The position numbers and the translations under genes are program-made. A stretch of 64,000 nt of DNA, taken from the NCBI GenBank assembly GCA_001599815.1, contig BCIA01000002.1, positions 5,057,626-5,121,625 on the forward strand, written 5' to 3'. Each line of letters begins with the position of its first letter. Position 1 is the first letter of the stretch. Shown here in pieces: positions 34,571 to 45,532 of the stretch. The notes under the pieces are model-generated. The model searched no databases and was not told the DNA's origin. It worked only from the letters and a program-made list of their open reading frames with translations. The DNA comes from Furcasterigmium furcatum (Eukaryota > Ascomycota > Sordariomycetes > Glomerellales > Plectosphaerellaceae).

Positions 34571-35528
34571 TCGGGTTTGTGCGTGGGCTGAAGGTGTAGA
34601 TATGCTACAGGTGGCATTCAGGGGGGAAAGCCCCCAGGCGTTCTTGAACTATGGGCAGAAACACGACCTGATACCCTTTGTTTTTTGGAAGTTTCTGTGT
34701 TCGTGTATAAGTTCATTCTAGTTGATTGTCCCAATTCTTCCACCAAACTGCTTCGAATCTCCCTCGGGATCTCTGTGCGCTGTGTTGTCGGTCCAGCTTG
34801 GCTCGAGCTCTGGCACTGTGACGAGATGAGAGGTCCGTCCGCGCTTCTTGAAGGCCCGCCTGAGCGCTATCGAGAGGTGAGCAACTTCGGACGTTTCCCC
34901 ACGAGTTGGTCCGGAGGGCAATTGATGCGAGGGTTGGAAGTAACGGTGATGCGCCAGCAGGTGACTTCCAGTTACATCCTCTTGAGTCTGCTCAAAGGAT
35001 CACGATCCACAGCATTAAGTTCTTTGCCTCGATAGACTTTCTCTCCAAGCAAGGCTAATGGGAACAATTACCCCAGGAGGACGAGATAGGTCCAGGAGGA
35101 CGAGATAGGTCCAGGAGGACGAGATAGGTCCAGGAGGACGAGATAGGTCCAGGAGGACGAGATAGGTCCTCGACAGCTGTATTCTCAGGAGAGGCCCGCG
35201 TGTCCACCTGAGACCGGTGGTCCCGGACTCGGCGCTCGCGGCCTCGGAGTGGGTCGCCCAACCGGCCGGAGGTCCTGTCAGACCCGAACTCGAACTTGAG
35301 AACCAGCCCTCGCGAAGCGCCTTGCCCCTGAAAATTTCTGGAAGGTCGAGGGACGGTTTCACAGGGCAAGAATGGCGAGCATGGGTCTCTCCTGAGAACT
35401 ACAATGTTGATGTATAATAGCTCTGTCGGTCTCCCTGTTCGCGAGGCCTCGTTTCCCTGCCATTCGACATCGAGATACCCATACCGCATTTTATTTTCTC
35501 TCAACATCTGGTACATTATTCTACTGCA
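34571..35528. promoter_or_regulatory. PKS-prenyltransferase intergenic region
   Basis: 958 bases separate the PKS stop from the prenyltransferase start. The region includes the PKS 3' flank, a perfect tandem repeat at 35073-35167 about 360 bases before the start codon, and a pyrimidine-rich leader ending TTATTCTACTGCA before ATG. No other gene is evident. Confidence 0.55.
35073..35167 (+). repeat. Minisatellite: five perfect copies of a 19-bp unit
   Basis: The unit CCAGGAGGACGAGATAGGT is repeated at 35073, 35092, 35111, 35130 and 35149 with no mismatch; a partial unit (CC) follows. It lies in the presumed promoter of the prenyltransferase gene. Perfect identity suggests recent expansion or a collapsed larger array. 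Confidence 0.97.
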
Positions 35529-36954
35529 ATGGCTTCCGTTCAGAACCCGGGTCCTACCAGCCTCCCGCAGTCTCCCATGACTGCAGTTGGCGTGACATCC
35601 CCGACATCTTGCGGCTTCAACCTAGCAGCCACTGAGTCTCTGGCCCGTCAGAAGTCAGCGCAGCAAGATGACCTCTTCATCCAACAGAAGGACAAGGACT
35701 TCTGGTATGAACGAACCTCAGAGACCCTATCAGCTCTGATGCACCACGCTGGCTCTTATACGACTGCCACCACCGAGGGCCATCTGGAGCTCCTGAAAGA
35801 TGTCGTAGTTCCGTCCTTCGGGCCTCAACCCGGCCCCGACGTCCCGACTCCCCCTCTCCTCACATCCAACAACTCGCCCTTCGAGCCCTCATGGAACCTC
35901 ACAGACAAGGGCGGCTCCGCGATCCGCTTCTCCTTCGAGCCCATGGGCCGCACCGGCGGGTGTCCCTCTGACCCCTTCGCCCAGCGCATCGTCTCGGCCA
36001 TCCTCCCCTCCGTCGCCTCCCGCGCCCATGGCATCGACCTCGCCTGGTTCACCCACTTGCAAGACTCTCTTTTCCTTACCAAGCCCGAAGAATCCGTCGC
36101 CCGTGCTCACCTGCCCCCCGGCATCCGCGCACCGACGAGTTTCCTCGCCTTCGACCTCGACGGCCGCAACGCCGTCTTCAAGGCCTACTTCTTCCCCATC
36201 CTCAAGCATATTGCCACAGGCCTCTCTTGCGAATACATCACCTTCTCCGCCATCCGCTCCCTCCCGCACGCGGGCCCCCTCCTCCCCGCCGCCGCCAACC
36301 TCGAAACCTACCTCTCATCCCACGCCACCGTCCCCGTCCCCCTCGAGATGATCGCGATCGACTGCATCGACCCCTCCGCCGGCGCCCGCGTCAAGGTCTA
36401 CGGCCGTACGGAGAGCAACGCCTTCGCCGTCGTGCGCGAGGTCGCCACCCTCGCCGGCCGCGTCGCCGACCCCACGACTCTCGAGGGCCTCGCCATCCTC
36501 GAAGGCATCTGGGGCCTGCTGCACAACCGGCCCGCCGGCCTCAGCGCCGCGGAGAATACGGCCCCCAAGGTCTGGGAGACGCGCCACAAGGGCGTCTGCT
36601 ACGGCTTCGAGCTCAAGCCTGGCTGCGAGTGGCCCGAGACGAAGGTGTACGTCCCCGTGTGGCAGTATGCGGACAGCGACGCCGTGATCGCGAGGAATCT
36701 GGCCGAGGTGTTCCGCGCGCGCGGCTGGGCGGTGGAGGAGAAGTATGAGGATGCCATTCCCGAGTGCTTGTGAGTTGCCATTGTCCTTTCTTGGGGGTCG
36801 TATCGTGTGCTGACTTTGCCCTAGCCCGAGGGCGGATATCAAGGGTAAGACCGGGGCGCATTCATATGTGTCGTTTGCGTTCTCGAAGAAGAAGGGCGTG
36901 TACATGACCATGTACTACTCTGTCAACCCGAAGGATGCCCTGGTTGCACTGTAG
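35529..36954 (+). CDS. DMATS-type aromatic prenyltransferase
   Basis: Two exons, 35529-36769 and 36825-36954, encode 456 residues, the standard size for the fungal ABBA-fold family. The intron (GTGAGT..CCCTAG, 55 nt) restores IPEC-FPRADIKG. Family features are FWYERTSETLSALM near the N-terminus, SFEPMG, TFLAFDLDG-type strand (SFLAFDLDGRNAVFKAYFFP), KVYGRTE, GFELKPGCEWPETKVYVPVWQYADSD and the final YVSFAF..YMTMYYS strand. These supply the Arg/Lys/Tyr residues that bind the allylic diphosphate; no Asp-rich DDxxD motif is present, as expected. Such enzymes transfer dimethylallyl or longer prenyl groups to indoles, tyrosine, phenols or salicylaldehyde-like polyketides. Placement directly after the PKS suggests a polyketide-derived acceptor rather than tryptophan; this is inference. 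The first 40 residues are Ser/Pro/Thr-rich and poorly conserved. Confidence 0.92.
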
Positions 36955-37407
36955 GGTGTTGAGTCATTTTGCGAAGGCACAGTATATCCGGGGACTTAGA
37001 CACCGGTGCTGACATTCACGGGATATGGCACGCAGATCGGGATATGTAGAGACATGTAGAATGGAAATCGCTAGTAATTGGTTCGATGAAATAGAAGGAA
37101 CGTGGGGGTATTCGCCTAATCGTAACACGGAAAAAGCCAACCTGTGAGAAGAAAATGCAAAGGAGTGTGTGTGGTGGGTATAGTCACCCCAGGCGGCCCG
37201 TCTCCTTTTCACTGCCGTAACCGCACAGAACGCCTCTACCTGGCCCGATCTGTATTCGGCGGGCCATGGGAGGCCATGGGCCCTTTTTTCTTGGGTCGCC
37301 GTTACCAATGCTCATGACTTGCTCGCCAAGTCATCACGAGAAATGAAACGCAAAATGACCAGGTATCTTCTGCAAGCGCATATGCCAAAAGGAAAGAGTG
37401 GGGGTAT
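36955..37407. other. Convergent 3' flanks, no gene seen
   Basis: 453 bases between the prenyltransferase stop and the stop of the minus-strand membrane-protein gene; presumably both 3' UTRs. This marks the right edge of the metabolite locus as far as I can see. Confidence 0.55.
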
Positions 37408-38549
37408 CTAGGACAGGGCGGCCTTCTCGTCGGCCTCGGTGTAGACGGGGAGGTCGGGGACGTCCTCGTCCTGGTTCTCGATGAGGCCGGCCTTCTCGGA
37501 GGCGACGGCAGTCTCACGCTGAGAAGCCTTGTGGCAGGAGTGACCGCCACGGCGGCGGCACTGGCGGCGCATCCAGGCTGACCGGCGGCGGAAGACCAGG
37601 CGCCAGACGCAGACCACGAGGGTGCCCATCATGAAGCCCATGCTGAGATTGGTTAGTTTTGTTTATAGGAAGTAGTGTGAAGGGGGAAAACTCACATGGC
37701 AACGCTGACACCGGCAACGAGACCGATGAGGATGGGGAGGAAGATGCTCCAGGTGATGTTCTGGAGCAGACGGCCCCAGGTGTGGTGGTGCTTGTAGTAG
37801 CCGGGCTTGCGCTGCTGGGAGTGGCGGTGGTTCTTGAAGCAGTGGGGGTTCATGCTCTTGAAGCCCTTGACAATGGACTTGCCCCAGCTGCAGAAGACGT
37901 TCTGGCACTCATCCTCCTCCTCCTTGGCAGGCTTGGAAACGCTCTCGTCGGGCTTGACGATGTCAATAGACGCGATCATGAGCTTTCCGCCGGGGGTCTC
38001 GATGAGCTTCAGCGAGACGGCGGGGATGGCGTCGTTGAAGCTGTAGCCGACCTCGATGATTTGAAGGTCGACCTCGACGAGGGAGAGCTTCTGCTCGTCC
38101 TCCTCGGTGTGGACGGGGCGGATGCCGAGGGTGTATCCGAGCTGAGGCATTGAGGGCTCCCCCTTGTGGGGATGCTTGGTGGCCATGCTCGTGATGTCAA
38201 GGAGCTGGGGCGCGCGAAGAGTCTTGTACCAGGACGCGCTGTTGGGGTATAGCTCGAACTCGTTGACGAGGAGCGAGTCGACCTCGCCGCTCGTATCGAT
38301 GGAGAAGGTCAGCTCGAGGTGGTTCGCCACATCTGTCTTCTTTGCCGTGTGGCCATCGTGGAGGCGCATCTTCACGGGGCATCCGGGGCAGTCGAGCTTC
38401 AGGGTCTGGCTCTGGGAGACCACCTCGGATTCGACGATGGGGAGCGCTTGCACGATGTCTTCGCCGGCGACGGAGATCTCGGGAACGACCAGTAGGGCGT
38501 TCGCCGTTGCCACCAGGCCAGCGGCGGCGGTGAGGTGCTTCCAGAGCAT
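37408..38549 (-). CDS. Conserved fungal secreted/type I membrane protein of unknown function
   Basis: Two exons, 38549-37696 and 37642-37408, give 362 residues. The 53-nt intron (GTGAGT..ACTAAC..CTCAG) joins the single transmembrane helix, IFLPILIGLVAGVSVA-IMGFMMGTLVVCVW. Residues 1-19 are a convincing signal peptide (MLWKHLTAAAGLVATANAL). The lumenal part has a CPGC motif at about residue 54, which could be redox-active or metal-binding, and a beta-rich domain up to about 200. A Lys/His-rich CFKNHRHSQQRK segment precedes the helix. The cytosolic tail is Arg/Cys-rich then acidic. The fold resembles uncharacterised fungal domain proteins; I cannot name a function. Probably ER, Golgi or plasma membrane, type I. 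Unrelated in style to the adjacent prenyltransferase. Confidence 0.88.
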
Positions 38550-41500
38550 CTTGTCGGTTCGTTCGGATAGTATTCTGAGTGAGCGTAGGTAGTTAAGGGT
38601 GTCGGTCGAGTGGTTTCTTTAGTAGAGCATGGCTCTGCAGAGGTTTCGAAGGGTCGAATGATATGTCGGCATGACCGGAGGTCAGAGGTGTGTGGTATGT
38701 TGCTCGCCCAGAAGCGGATGAGGTGGAGAAGGAGAGGAGGTGCAGATGACGCGGTAGTCACATGACCGGTGGCAACGGCAAAACAACGCGGCCGGGCACT
38801 TGGCCGTTTTCGTCAACTGCCATGCCACTTGCCAGCCACCTGGCCGCGACCGTACGTACCTCGACCGCGATTCATCTCATTCGACCAGTTCATCATCACC
38901 TTCACCTCGACATTCGCCAGGGAGAGACTTTATGAGTAATTCCTCCGCGAAAAAGGCCTCGAGTGATTAAGGCGGTCTGCCGGTATCCAGATTTTCCTGC
39001 GACCGGCCGCAGACTGTGCGTCTGTGTAACAAGCCGAAACCAATGGACATCAGAGAGAACATCGCGAGGAACAAGCACCAAGATCAGGTCTTTTCGACCT
39101 CGAATTCTATGGCAATGCATCCATCACGATCAACTACCAGTACCATGCTGTACAGCACGAGTCCCAGCCCCCAGATGTCTTTCCCACTCACCAACAGGTC
39201 CTTGCACCGAACAAGATGCCCCTCTTGGCAACCATGCCAGAGGAATATCGAGGGCCAATTTACCCATCCGGAGCTACCTCACATGCTCATGGAAATCAGG
39301 GCCCATGTTTTACTTCGACTGGAACCAAGTGAATCTTGTGGCCAGATGGAAGTGACAACGAGGCGGGTTGACTACTTATTCTCTCGAGGTAAATTGGTGC
39401 AGTGGATATCAAAGTTGCTTCGAGGGATGATAATAAGGGACAGAAAGATCCATATGCCTGTCAAAAGCCTGGGAATATGCCTTCTGTCAGGTTGAGGCAC
39501 CACCGCGGCCACTTCACGTGATGTTTCTGCCTCTTGGCTTTCGCAGACATGGCATGACTTTCGCTTCTGATTGCATGACGCGCGGCATTGACTGCACATT
39601 GAGCTCCCTTTTATTCCTCAGTATATGGCAGCAAACAGTTACCAGCGGAGAGGGGCCGTCAAAGTGAAGGTGCTCCAGTTGTTGCCTCCACCATGTCTCT
39701 GTGCAATCGACTGACGCGCAATTCAATACCGAATGCGATTTCACGAAGTGAGTATTTTTGTGCCCCGGAAACTCATCTCGTCGAATTCGATCAGGGTAGC
39801 TACATCATCGGCCCTCGTTCGACTTATATGAAGCTGCTGCTGACGTGCCAGGATGCCGGGGCCATTTGAGGAAATACTGATGAAGATCTGGCCTGGATAA
39901 TGACGCTGGAAGCCGGTGCAATTTCCAGAACACTTTCGGGCCCCGATCAGCGGAACGAACAGCCAGGCATCCGTGGCAGGATCCCCCAGTGTTTACATAC
40001 TTGTGCAGAGCATGAACTGATGATGTGTTTGTTCGGCTAGGAATGACACCAGTTCATGAGCTGGCTGCAATCTCCCCCATGTAGAGAGTCCTGTATTGCA
40101 GTGGAGTCTCGTACCAACGAAGGTGGCCGCCGATGTCTTGGTCGGTGCAATTATGTATCCAGCCTCGTGGGGCCAGCACGCGGCTAAAGTGATGGCCATC
40201 GTGTGAGTGAAACATTCTAGAACGCAAGATCCGAGCTAAAATAAGACGGGTTGAGCTTGTTTCCCACTGCTGGTGTTGTTGCGGTGGAAGGATTGCCTCC
40301 CCGCGAGCGTGAATTACACAATATGCCCATACATGTATGTACGACAAGGTCCTGTAATTATTACTAGTCGGCGCCATGATGGTCCTGGCCGCGCTCGGTG
40401 GAGGGAATCCTGACAGTCGTGGTGATTCGACAAGACGGACAACCAGATCGATCTGCCTTTGTGTTTTTGATACTGCACGCGCGGAAACGTCACGCCCCGA
40501 ACTGAGCTCGACTGGCACGACGTGGGAGAGCCGTCTATCCCATCGCCAACATACACCTGGTTCCAGCAGCCAGCGGAGTCGTGTGGTCGGGGCGCAGGCG
40601 GATGTAACACCAACAAGGACAATGATGGTGAAGTGATCGTCCCGGTGGCTGCAGGCCATCTGGCAATGGCCCGCAGGACCCCAAGACCCCCAAAGGTCGA
40701 GCAGGGGTTTGGACCTGTTGGTTCCTGCGCTAGTGTTTCCGCTTAATCGAGGACACGTCGGGTCAGGGCCTTGATTTGTCCCGAGCGGACGAAAAGCGGG
40801 GTTTCAGGGGCTCTCTTGCGACTTCATGCGAGACGACTTGGCTCTTTCCTGTGCGATTTGTGCGGGAGAAAGAGGGCATCGTCGCCCGTTTACAGGTATG
40901 ACGAGATCTTGCTGCTCTCTTCAGACTACACGCTTGATAAAGGATAGAAGAAAAATAGAATTCGTGCCGTCCTGCTCGCATGACGGCTGGCCGCCTGCAG
41001 CTCGGCCCACGAGGTTGCGTCCGAGCTGAATATGAGCTGCAATAGTTCGCAGCGCTATGAGGCGTGGCTGCCCTTCTTTGACCCTGTCTGGGCAAGTGCT
41101 GCTGTCGGATGGACACGACGGGGAAGGTAGCAACGTGCTCGGGGCCTTTTTCTTTGGGACAGGGTTCCTTCCATGGGCGCCCGCCCCTCATCCCGGCAAG
41201 CTTGGTTCTGGCAGCCTGGGTCCCAGGCCTTCTTTCCCCCGGAAGCGCAACGAAAGTGCCTCCCGCTCTTGCTGCGACAATTGTGCTCAACTGCCCATGA
41301 AGATCCCGTCGCAGAATCACTCCTTGCTCCTCCCCTTGACCTCCCCCCACAGCCTCTCCCGTCACATCCAACTGCTGCTACCCAGTTTTCTCCCCGTTCG
41401 CCCATCGACGACATGAACCTGCCATAGGTGCAGCCGGAGCTTGGCTTTCTCGATCATCTCGGCTTTCTCCCGTGTCGCTGGTTCTCTCCCTCCTCCTCCT

Positions 41501-42811
41501 CCTCCTCCCGTCCCTCACACACACCACACACCTGGGCCTCTTCCCTCCCAAACGACGTCGGCTGGCAGACCGTGTCCGCGTTTGCCGTCCATCTTTTCGC
41601 GACTCGACACCGTCCGAACGTTTGCTTCTTCTTCGATTCTCGACCTTCTTTCTCCGATTTCTCTTCGAATCCACCGTTGCCTGGCGCCGTGTCTTGAAGA
41701 CACCCCGTTCCGTTCACTCGTTTATCTCCTGGGCCTAGTCCGACGACAATCGCATCATCCCCCGCGGCAACAAGCCTCGTGGCTCGACGGATCACTCGAC
41801 TTCAGACGAGAGCCGTCTCTGCTTGATCATCATTCCCTTAGCTTTCTCATCCTCAGACACGAATCCCCGAGCTTTGGCTATATCGGCTCTGAAACGCTCC
41901 TCTCCATCTCACCACGACTTCGCTGCGCGCCGTGCCACTGGTCCGTTGTCTGACCTCACGACTCGGTCAACACTGAAGCCGCACCCCCTCAGGCGGCGTT
42001 CGCGCGTTCTAGCTGTCCTTTCCACGCGATATCGTTGTCGAACCGAGCATCGCCGCAAGAGTCTCGTACGATCTGCGAACAATCATTCAACCCAGGCTGA
42101 CCAACACCTTGCCGTCGGGTGTCTAAACTTCAAGGTTAGTTGCCCTCGCTCCTGTGTTCATGTCATCCCGATGCGACCCAGATCTCGAAACGTCAAGCGT
42201 ACGTGACCGTCACGCCCACATTTGCAGACTTGGGCTGCTCTCGTCTGGTCGCTGCAGGTCTTGGTCGCCGCGGCCGCTGCATTGGGCCCGGCCTGGCCAT
42301 CGGCCATCTGTGCCGAGGCCACATGGTCTTGTTCTACCTCAGTCCAGCGCCCATTACTGCGTTTTCGTCTTTCATTTGCCACGAAGACCCTATCGCTCTC
42401 AGCTTTGGAACTTGAATCGCCTGCTCGTATACTAATCCTGGAGCAGGATCCGCTCTCTTTTTGTTGCACCGCCCTGTCTTCGATTCGTTCTTCGGCCTGT
42501 CGTTTACGACCTCGGATTTTCGTGCCGTTACACTACTTCGCTCTAGAGCCCAGCAACCGCTCATTTACAACCTCGCCTGTTGGATCCCCTGGTCTACTCT
42601 TGACGTCCTATCGATTCCGTTCGCTGCCCCGACCTCGCTCGTGTTCAACTGCCCGCGCCCGAGGCAGGGGATCTTGGCTTACACCTACCACCAAGCTTGG
42701 TTACACCAGACTCCCGGTTCACGACATATGCGCTCGGCATTGTAGGGACTGGGAAATTTCCGAAGCGAAGGGAGGACCGAAAGAGTTGGATGCGTGCTTT
42801 GAAAGTACTAA
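38550..42811. other. 4.3-kb spacer with coding-like fragment and CT-rich leader
   Basis: The left end is the promoter of the minus-strand membrane protein. The right third (from about 41380) is strongly pyrimidine-rich and looks like the 5' leader of the EGF-like gene. In between I see no recognised gene. A 201-codon minus-strand ORF (40054-40659) matches nothing, and an open 100-codon segment without start lies at 39030-39329 (see findings). Confidence 0.4.
42135..42228 (+). other. Candidate 5' UTR intron of the EGF-like gene
   Basis: The CT-rich leader contains donor CAAG|GTTAGT at 42135 and acceptor TTTGCAG ending at 42228, with a TGAC branch-like site between them. The implied 94-nt intron lies about 580 bases upstream of the start codon. 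Long spliced leaders are common in fungal genes. There is no transcript evidence. Confidence 0.35.
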
Positions 42812-45532
42812 ATGAGTCAACCCCAGTATGGAAGTAAAATGGACCAGCCATCAGCAGGATCCGTCAAGCGGGCGAGAGAGCGCGCCCAAGCCGCCGCAGC
42901 AATGAATCAGGATCCTCGCAGCCAGCTGCCTTCGATGAGGGTCCAGGGCCCCGATTCATCACCAGACACATCGCCTCGGAGGGGCCCTCCCAACGGTCAG
43001 TCCCGAATTCCCAGGCTGCAAGGACCTTCTGCCTCGCCGATTCGGGAGGGAGGTAACACCATGCCTATCTCAAGACCGACTCAAATCCCACAATGGCCTC
43101 TCCCAGGCCCCATACCGTCGCCGGTGACTGCCCCGGGCACAGAACCCTACAGACCACCTCCCGGTAGATCGCAGCCCCCTCAACGCCCACCGCGGCCGAG
43201 CCAGGTTCCCTCCATATTAGACGGCTCCCGTGTTCAGGACCTCACGCCGACATTTCAATACCAACCTCAATCTTATCGAGATTCCAGCAATAGCCAGGAG
43301 GTAGCAGGATCAGTCCCGCCCACCCCCTCGTCTCGGCAGACGGTTTCCTCGGTTTCGTCCGTCGGATCCATCCCGGACTTCCCAATGCCCTCGGCAATGC
43401 CGCCAGCGGCACCGCAGCCGTCGCTGGCGCCTCCTAGAAGGAGCGTCAATCTGGGCCCGCCTCCGTCAGCGAGGAGAGGAGCATCGTCGTTTTACTCGAA
43501 TGCGTCTCTAGTCTCTCCCATTCCGGAGGAAAGTCCACGATCGAGATCTCATGGATCGTATGCATCCAGCGCCGCGATGCCTGAGAGCTGGGGCACGGCA
43601 TCACCGCCCCTGAGCCCCGACCAAGATCGCCCCTACTACGACGACATGATTGCGGAAGAATCGAGTTTCAAGTCCCAAACCCCCATCGACGACGATGACG
43701 AGAGCAAACTTGTCCGCAGCGCTAGCATCGGTAAGAGAGGCAAACCAGCACTCGTCATGAATCGACGAGCATCTGCGGAGCAGTCCGTCGGACCCAAAAC
43801 AGAATCCGATTCATCCTCGCCACCGAGGCCTTCCCCAACACCGGTGCAAAACAGAAACGACCCCTTTCTGGGTGGCACAGGCTACCTAGAAGCCTCTTCC
43901 GCATCATCAGGCACACTGCCCACCCGGACCAACGCAAACAGAGCGTCTCTCACTGCAGATGCAATGCTCGGCGCATACGCTGCTGCCAGTGCTTCTGGCG
44001 CTGCCGACGTCCCACGGCCGGCTCCCACGCCCTCACCACAGCCATACAGCCGACTGTCGGCTATTAGGAGGCCGCCGAAGCTTGGCCTGGACATTGACGC
44101 GGTCAGAGACATGGAAGCTAGAGGCAGCATGACAAGCCTGCCTGATCTGATCAAACGTGCCACCAGACTGGCCGCGATGATGGAACGAGGCAAACGACCA
44201 GCTAGCCGGTTCGATAACATCGACTGGCCGGATGAGAAGGGCCTGGAGAAGGAAATGTCTCGTATGTCACTTTCTCAAGCCATGAGACATTCGTCTCTCG
44301 ATGCTAACATCTCGATAGTAGAGGACCGGCACCGATCTGGCCTGTCAGATATGCTGGCAGCATTCCCTCCCCCTGCCGGAACGCCGGCACAGAATCGTCC
44401 CGCTCGCGGCAGCTGGTTCAGAAGGTCAACATCGTCCTGGCCTTTGGCTCCTGTCGGCGACGAAGACCTGCGGACGAGGGGCGATCTCGGACCGCCGGGG
44501 GCATCCGCCTCAGACGGAAAGAAACGGCGCCGTTGCTGCGGTCTCCCGCTTTGGGCATTTATTCTCATTGCAGTCCTCGTCGTCTTGATCGTCGCGGCCG
44601 CCATTGCAGTGCCTCTTTACTTTTTCGTGTTTCGCGACGACAACAACAACCAGAACAACGCCGCCGAGCCGATATTGACGGAATGCCAGACACAGTTGAG
44701 GTGCGAAAATGGAGGCACCAACGTCGTTGCACGGGGTGTGTGCTCGTGTATCTGCACCAACGGTTTCACGGGATCTACCTGTTCTGTCGGCGGAGCAAGT
44801 GGATGCACGACAACAAATCTGGTGCTGATGGCACAGGAGGGCGACATCACCAACGTCACCCTTGGCCAAGCGATGCCGCGCCTCATTCAGCAGGCGCAGA
44901 CAAATTTCACGGTGCCTCTCATGGGCACTACCATCCTTGCCAAGTTCAACCAGGAGAGCCTCTCTTGCATCGCGCAGAACTCGCTGGTCACATTTGACGG
45001 ACGAGCCACCCGAGCGGGCATCCCGACGGCCGAAGTTGTCATTGATGAGGATGAGGATGCCAGCAGCGATGATTCAGAATTGGGCGATCAGTTTGCGGAG
45101 ATTCCCACCATCACAGTGCCTGCTCTCCAAGTCATGACGACACTGGTCGGTACGGTTACCGTCACGACAACCATCACGTCGTTTCCGACGCCGAGTGCCT
45201 CGGAGACGATCACGTCCTCGATACCCACGCCAAGCAGCGTGGTTCCACCGCCACCTACAGCCACATTCACCGTCACAGAGGAGGTGCTCGACTTCGCGCG
45301 AGTGACTGTCCTGTACATCCTTCAAGAGAGAGACTTGTCGGCGGCGACAGGGGCCCAGAGCAATCTGCAGCAGTTCTTCGTCCAAGCCAGCAGGGGCAGC
45401 ACACGCAACGGGGCGGGAGTCACTGTGGAGATGGCGACGAGTGTGAGCCTCATCGATGGCATCTCAGTCGACCTGGTCAACTTCTTGATCAACATCTCAG
45501 GCAACATCACTGGCCGGGTCAACAGGCAATGA
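42812..45532 (+). CDS. EGF-like domain type II membrane protein
   Basis: One open frame of 906 residues. Residues 1-575 are Pro/Ser-rich and disordered with many SP/TP sites. A basic, Cys-containing stretch KKRRRCCGLPL leads into a single membrane helix at about 580-607, followed by a Cys-rich EGF-like module of pattern C-x6-CENGG-x8-CSCICTNGFTGSTC (about 624-657). A further ectodomain holds a Ser/Thr/Pro stalk (about 775-815) and NxT sites. The positive flank predicts N-terminus inside and EGF module outside: a type II surface protein whose juxtamembrane cysteines could be palmitoylated. No enzyme domain is visible; a sensor or wall/septum anchor role is only a guess. The segment 44262-44318 looks like a 57-nt in-frame intron; if spliced the protein is 887 residues. 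Confidence 0.88.
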   Translation: MSQPQYGSKMDQPSAGSVKRARERAQAAAAMNQDPRSQLPSMRVQGPDSSPDTSPRRGPPNGQSRIPRLQGPSASPIREGGNTMPISRPTQIPQWPLPGPIPSPVTAPGTEPYRPPPGRSQPPQRPPRPSQVPSILDGSRVQDLTPTFQYQPQSYRDSSNSQEVAGSVPPTPSSRQTVSSVSSVGSIPDFPMPSAMPPAAPQPSLAPPRRSVNLGPPPSARRGASSFYSNASLVSPIPEESPRSRSHGSYASSAAMPESWGTASPPLSPDQDRPYYDDMIAEESSFKSQTPIDDDDESKLVRSASIGKRGKPALVMNRRASAEQSVGPKTESDSSSPPRPSPTPVQNRNDPFLGGTGYLEASSASSGTLPTRTNANRASLTADAMLGAYAAASASGAADVPRPAPTPSPQPYSRLSAIRRPPKLGLDIDAVRDMEARGSMTSLPDLIKRATRLAAMMERGKRPASRFDNIDWPDEKGLEKEMSRMSLSQAMRHSSLDANISIVEDRHRSGLSDMLAAFPPPAGTPAQNRPARGSWFRRSTSSWPLAPVGDEDLRTRGDLGPPGASASDGKKRRRCCGLPLWAFILIAVLVVLIVAAAIAVPLYFFVFRDDNNNQNNAAEPILTECQTQLRCENGGTNVVARGVCSCICTNGFTGSTCSVGGASGCTTTNLVLMAQEGDITNVTLGQAMPRLIQQAQTNFTVPLMGTTILAKFNQESLSCIAQNSLVTFDGRATRAGIPTAEVVIDEDEDASSDDSELGDQFAEIPTITVPALQVMTTLVGTVTVTTTITSFPTPSASETITSSIPTPSSVVPPPPTATFTVTEEVLDFARVTVLYILQERDLSAATGAQSNLQQFFVQASRGSTRNGAGVTVEMATSVSLIDGISVDLVNFLINISGNITGRVNRQ

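Noticed and set aside
40054..40659. 201-codon minus-strand ORF
   Set aside because: No recognisable domain, no hydrophobic or repeat structure, and competing ORFs on the other strand; not enough to call a gene.
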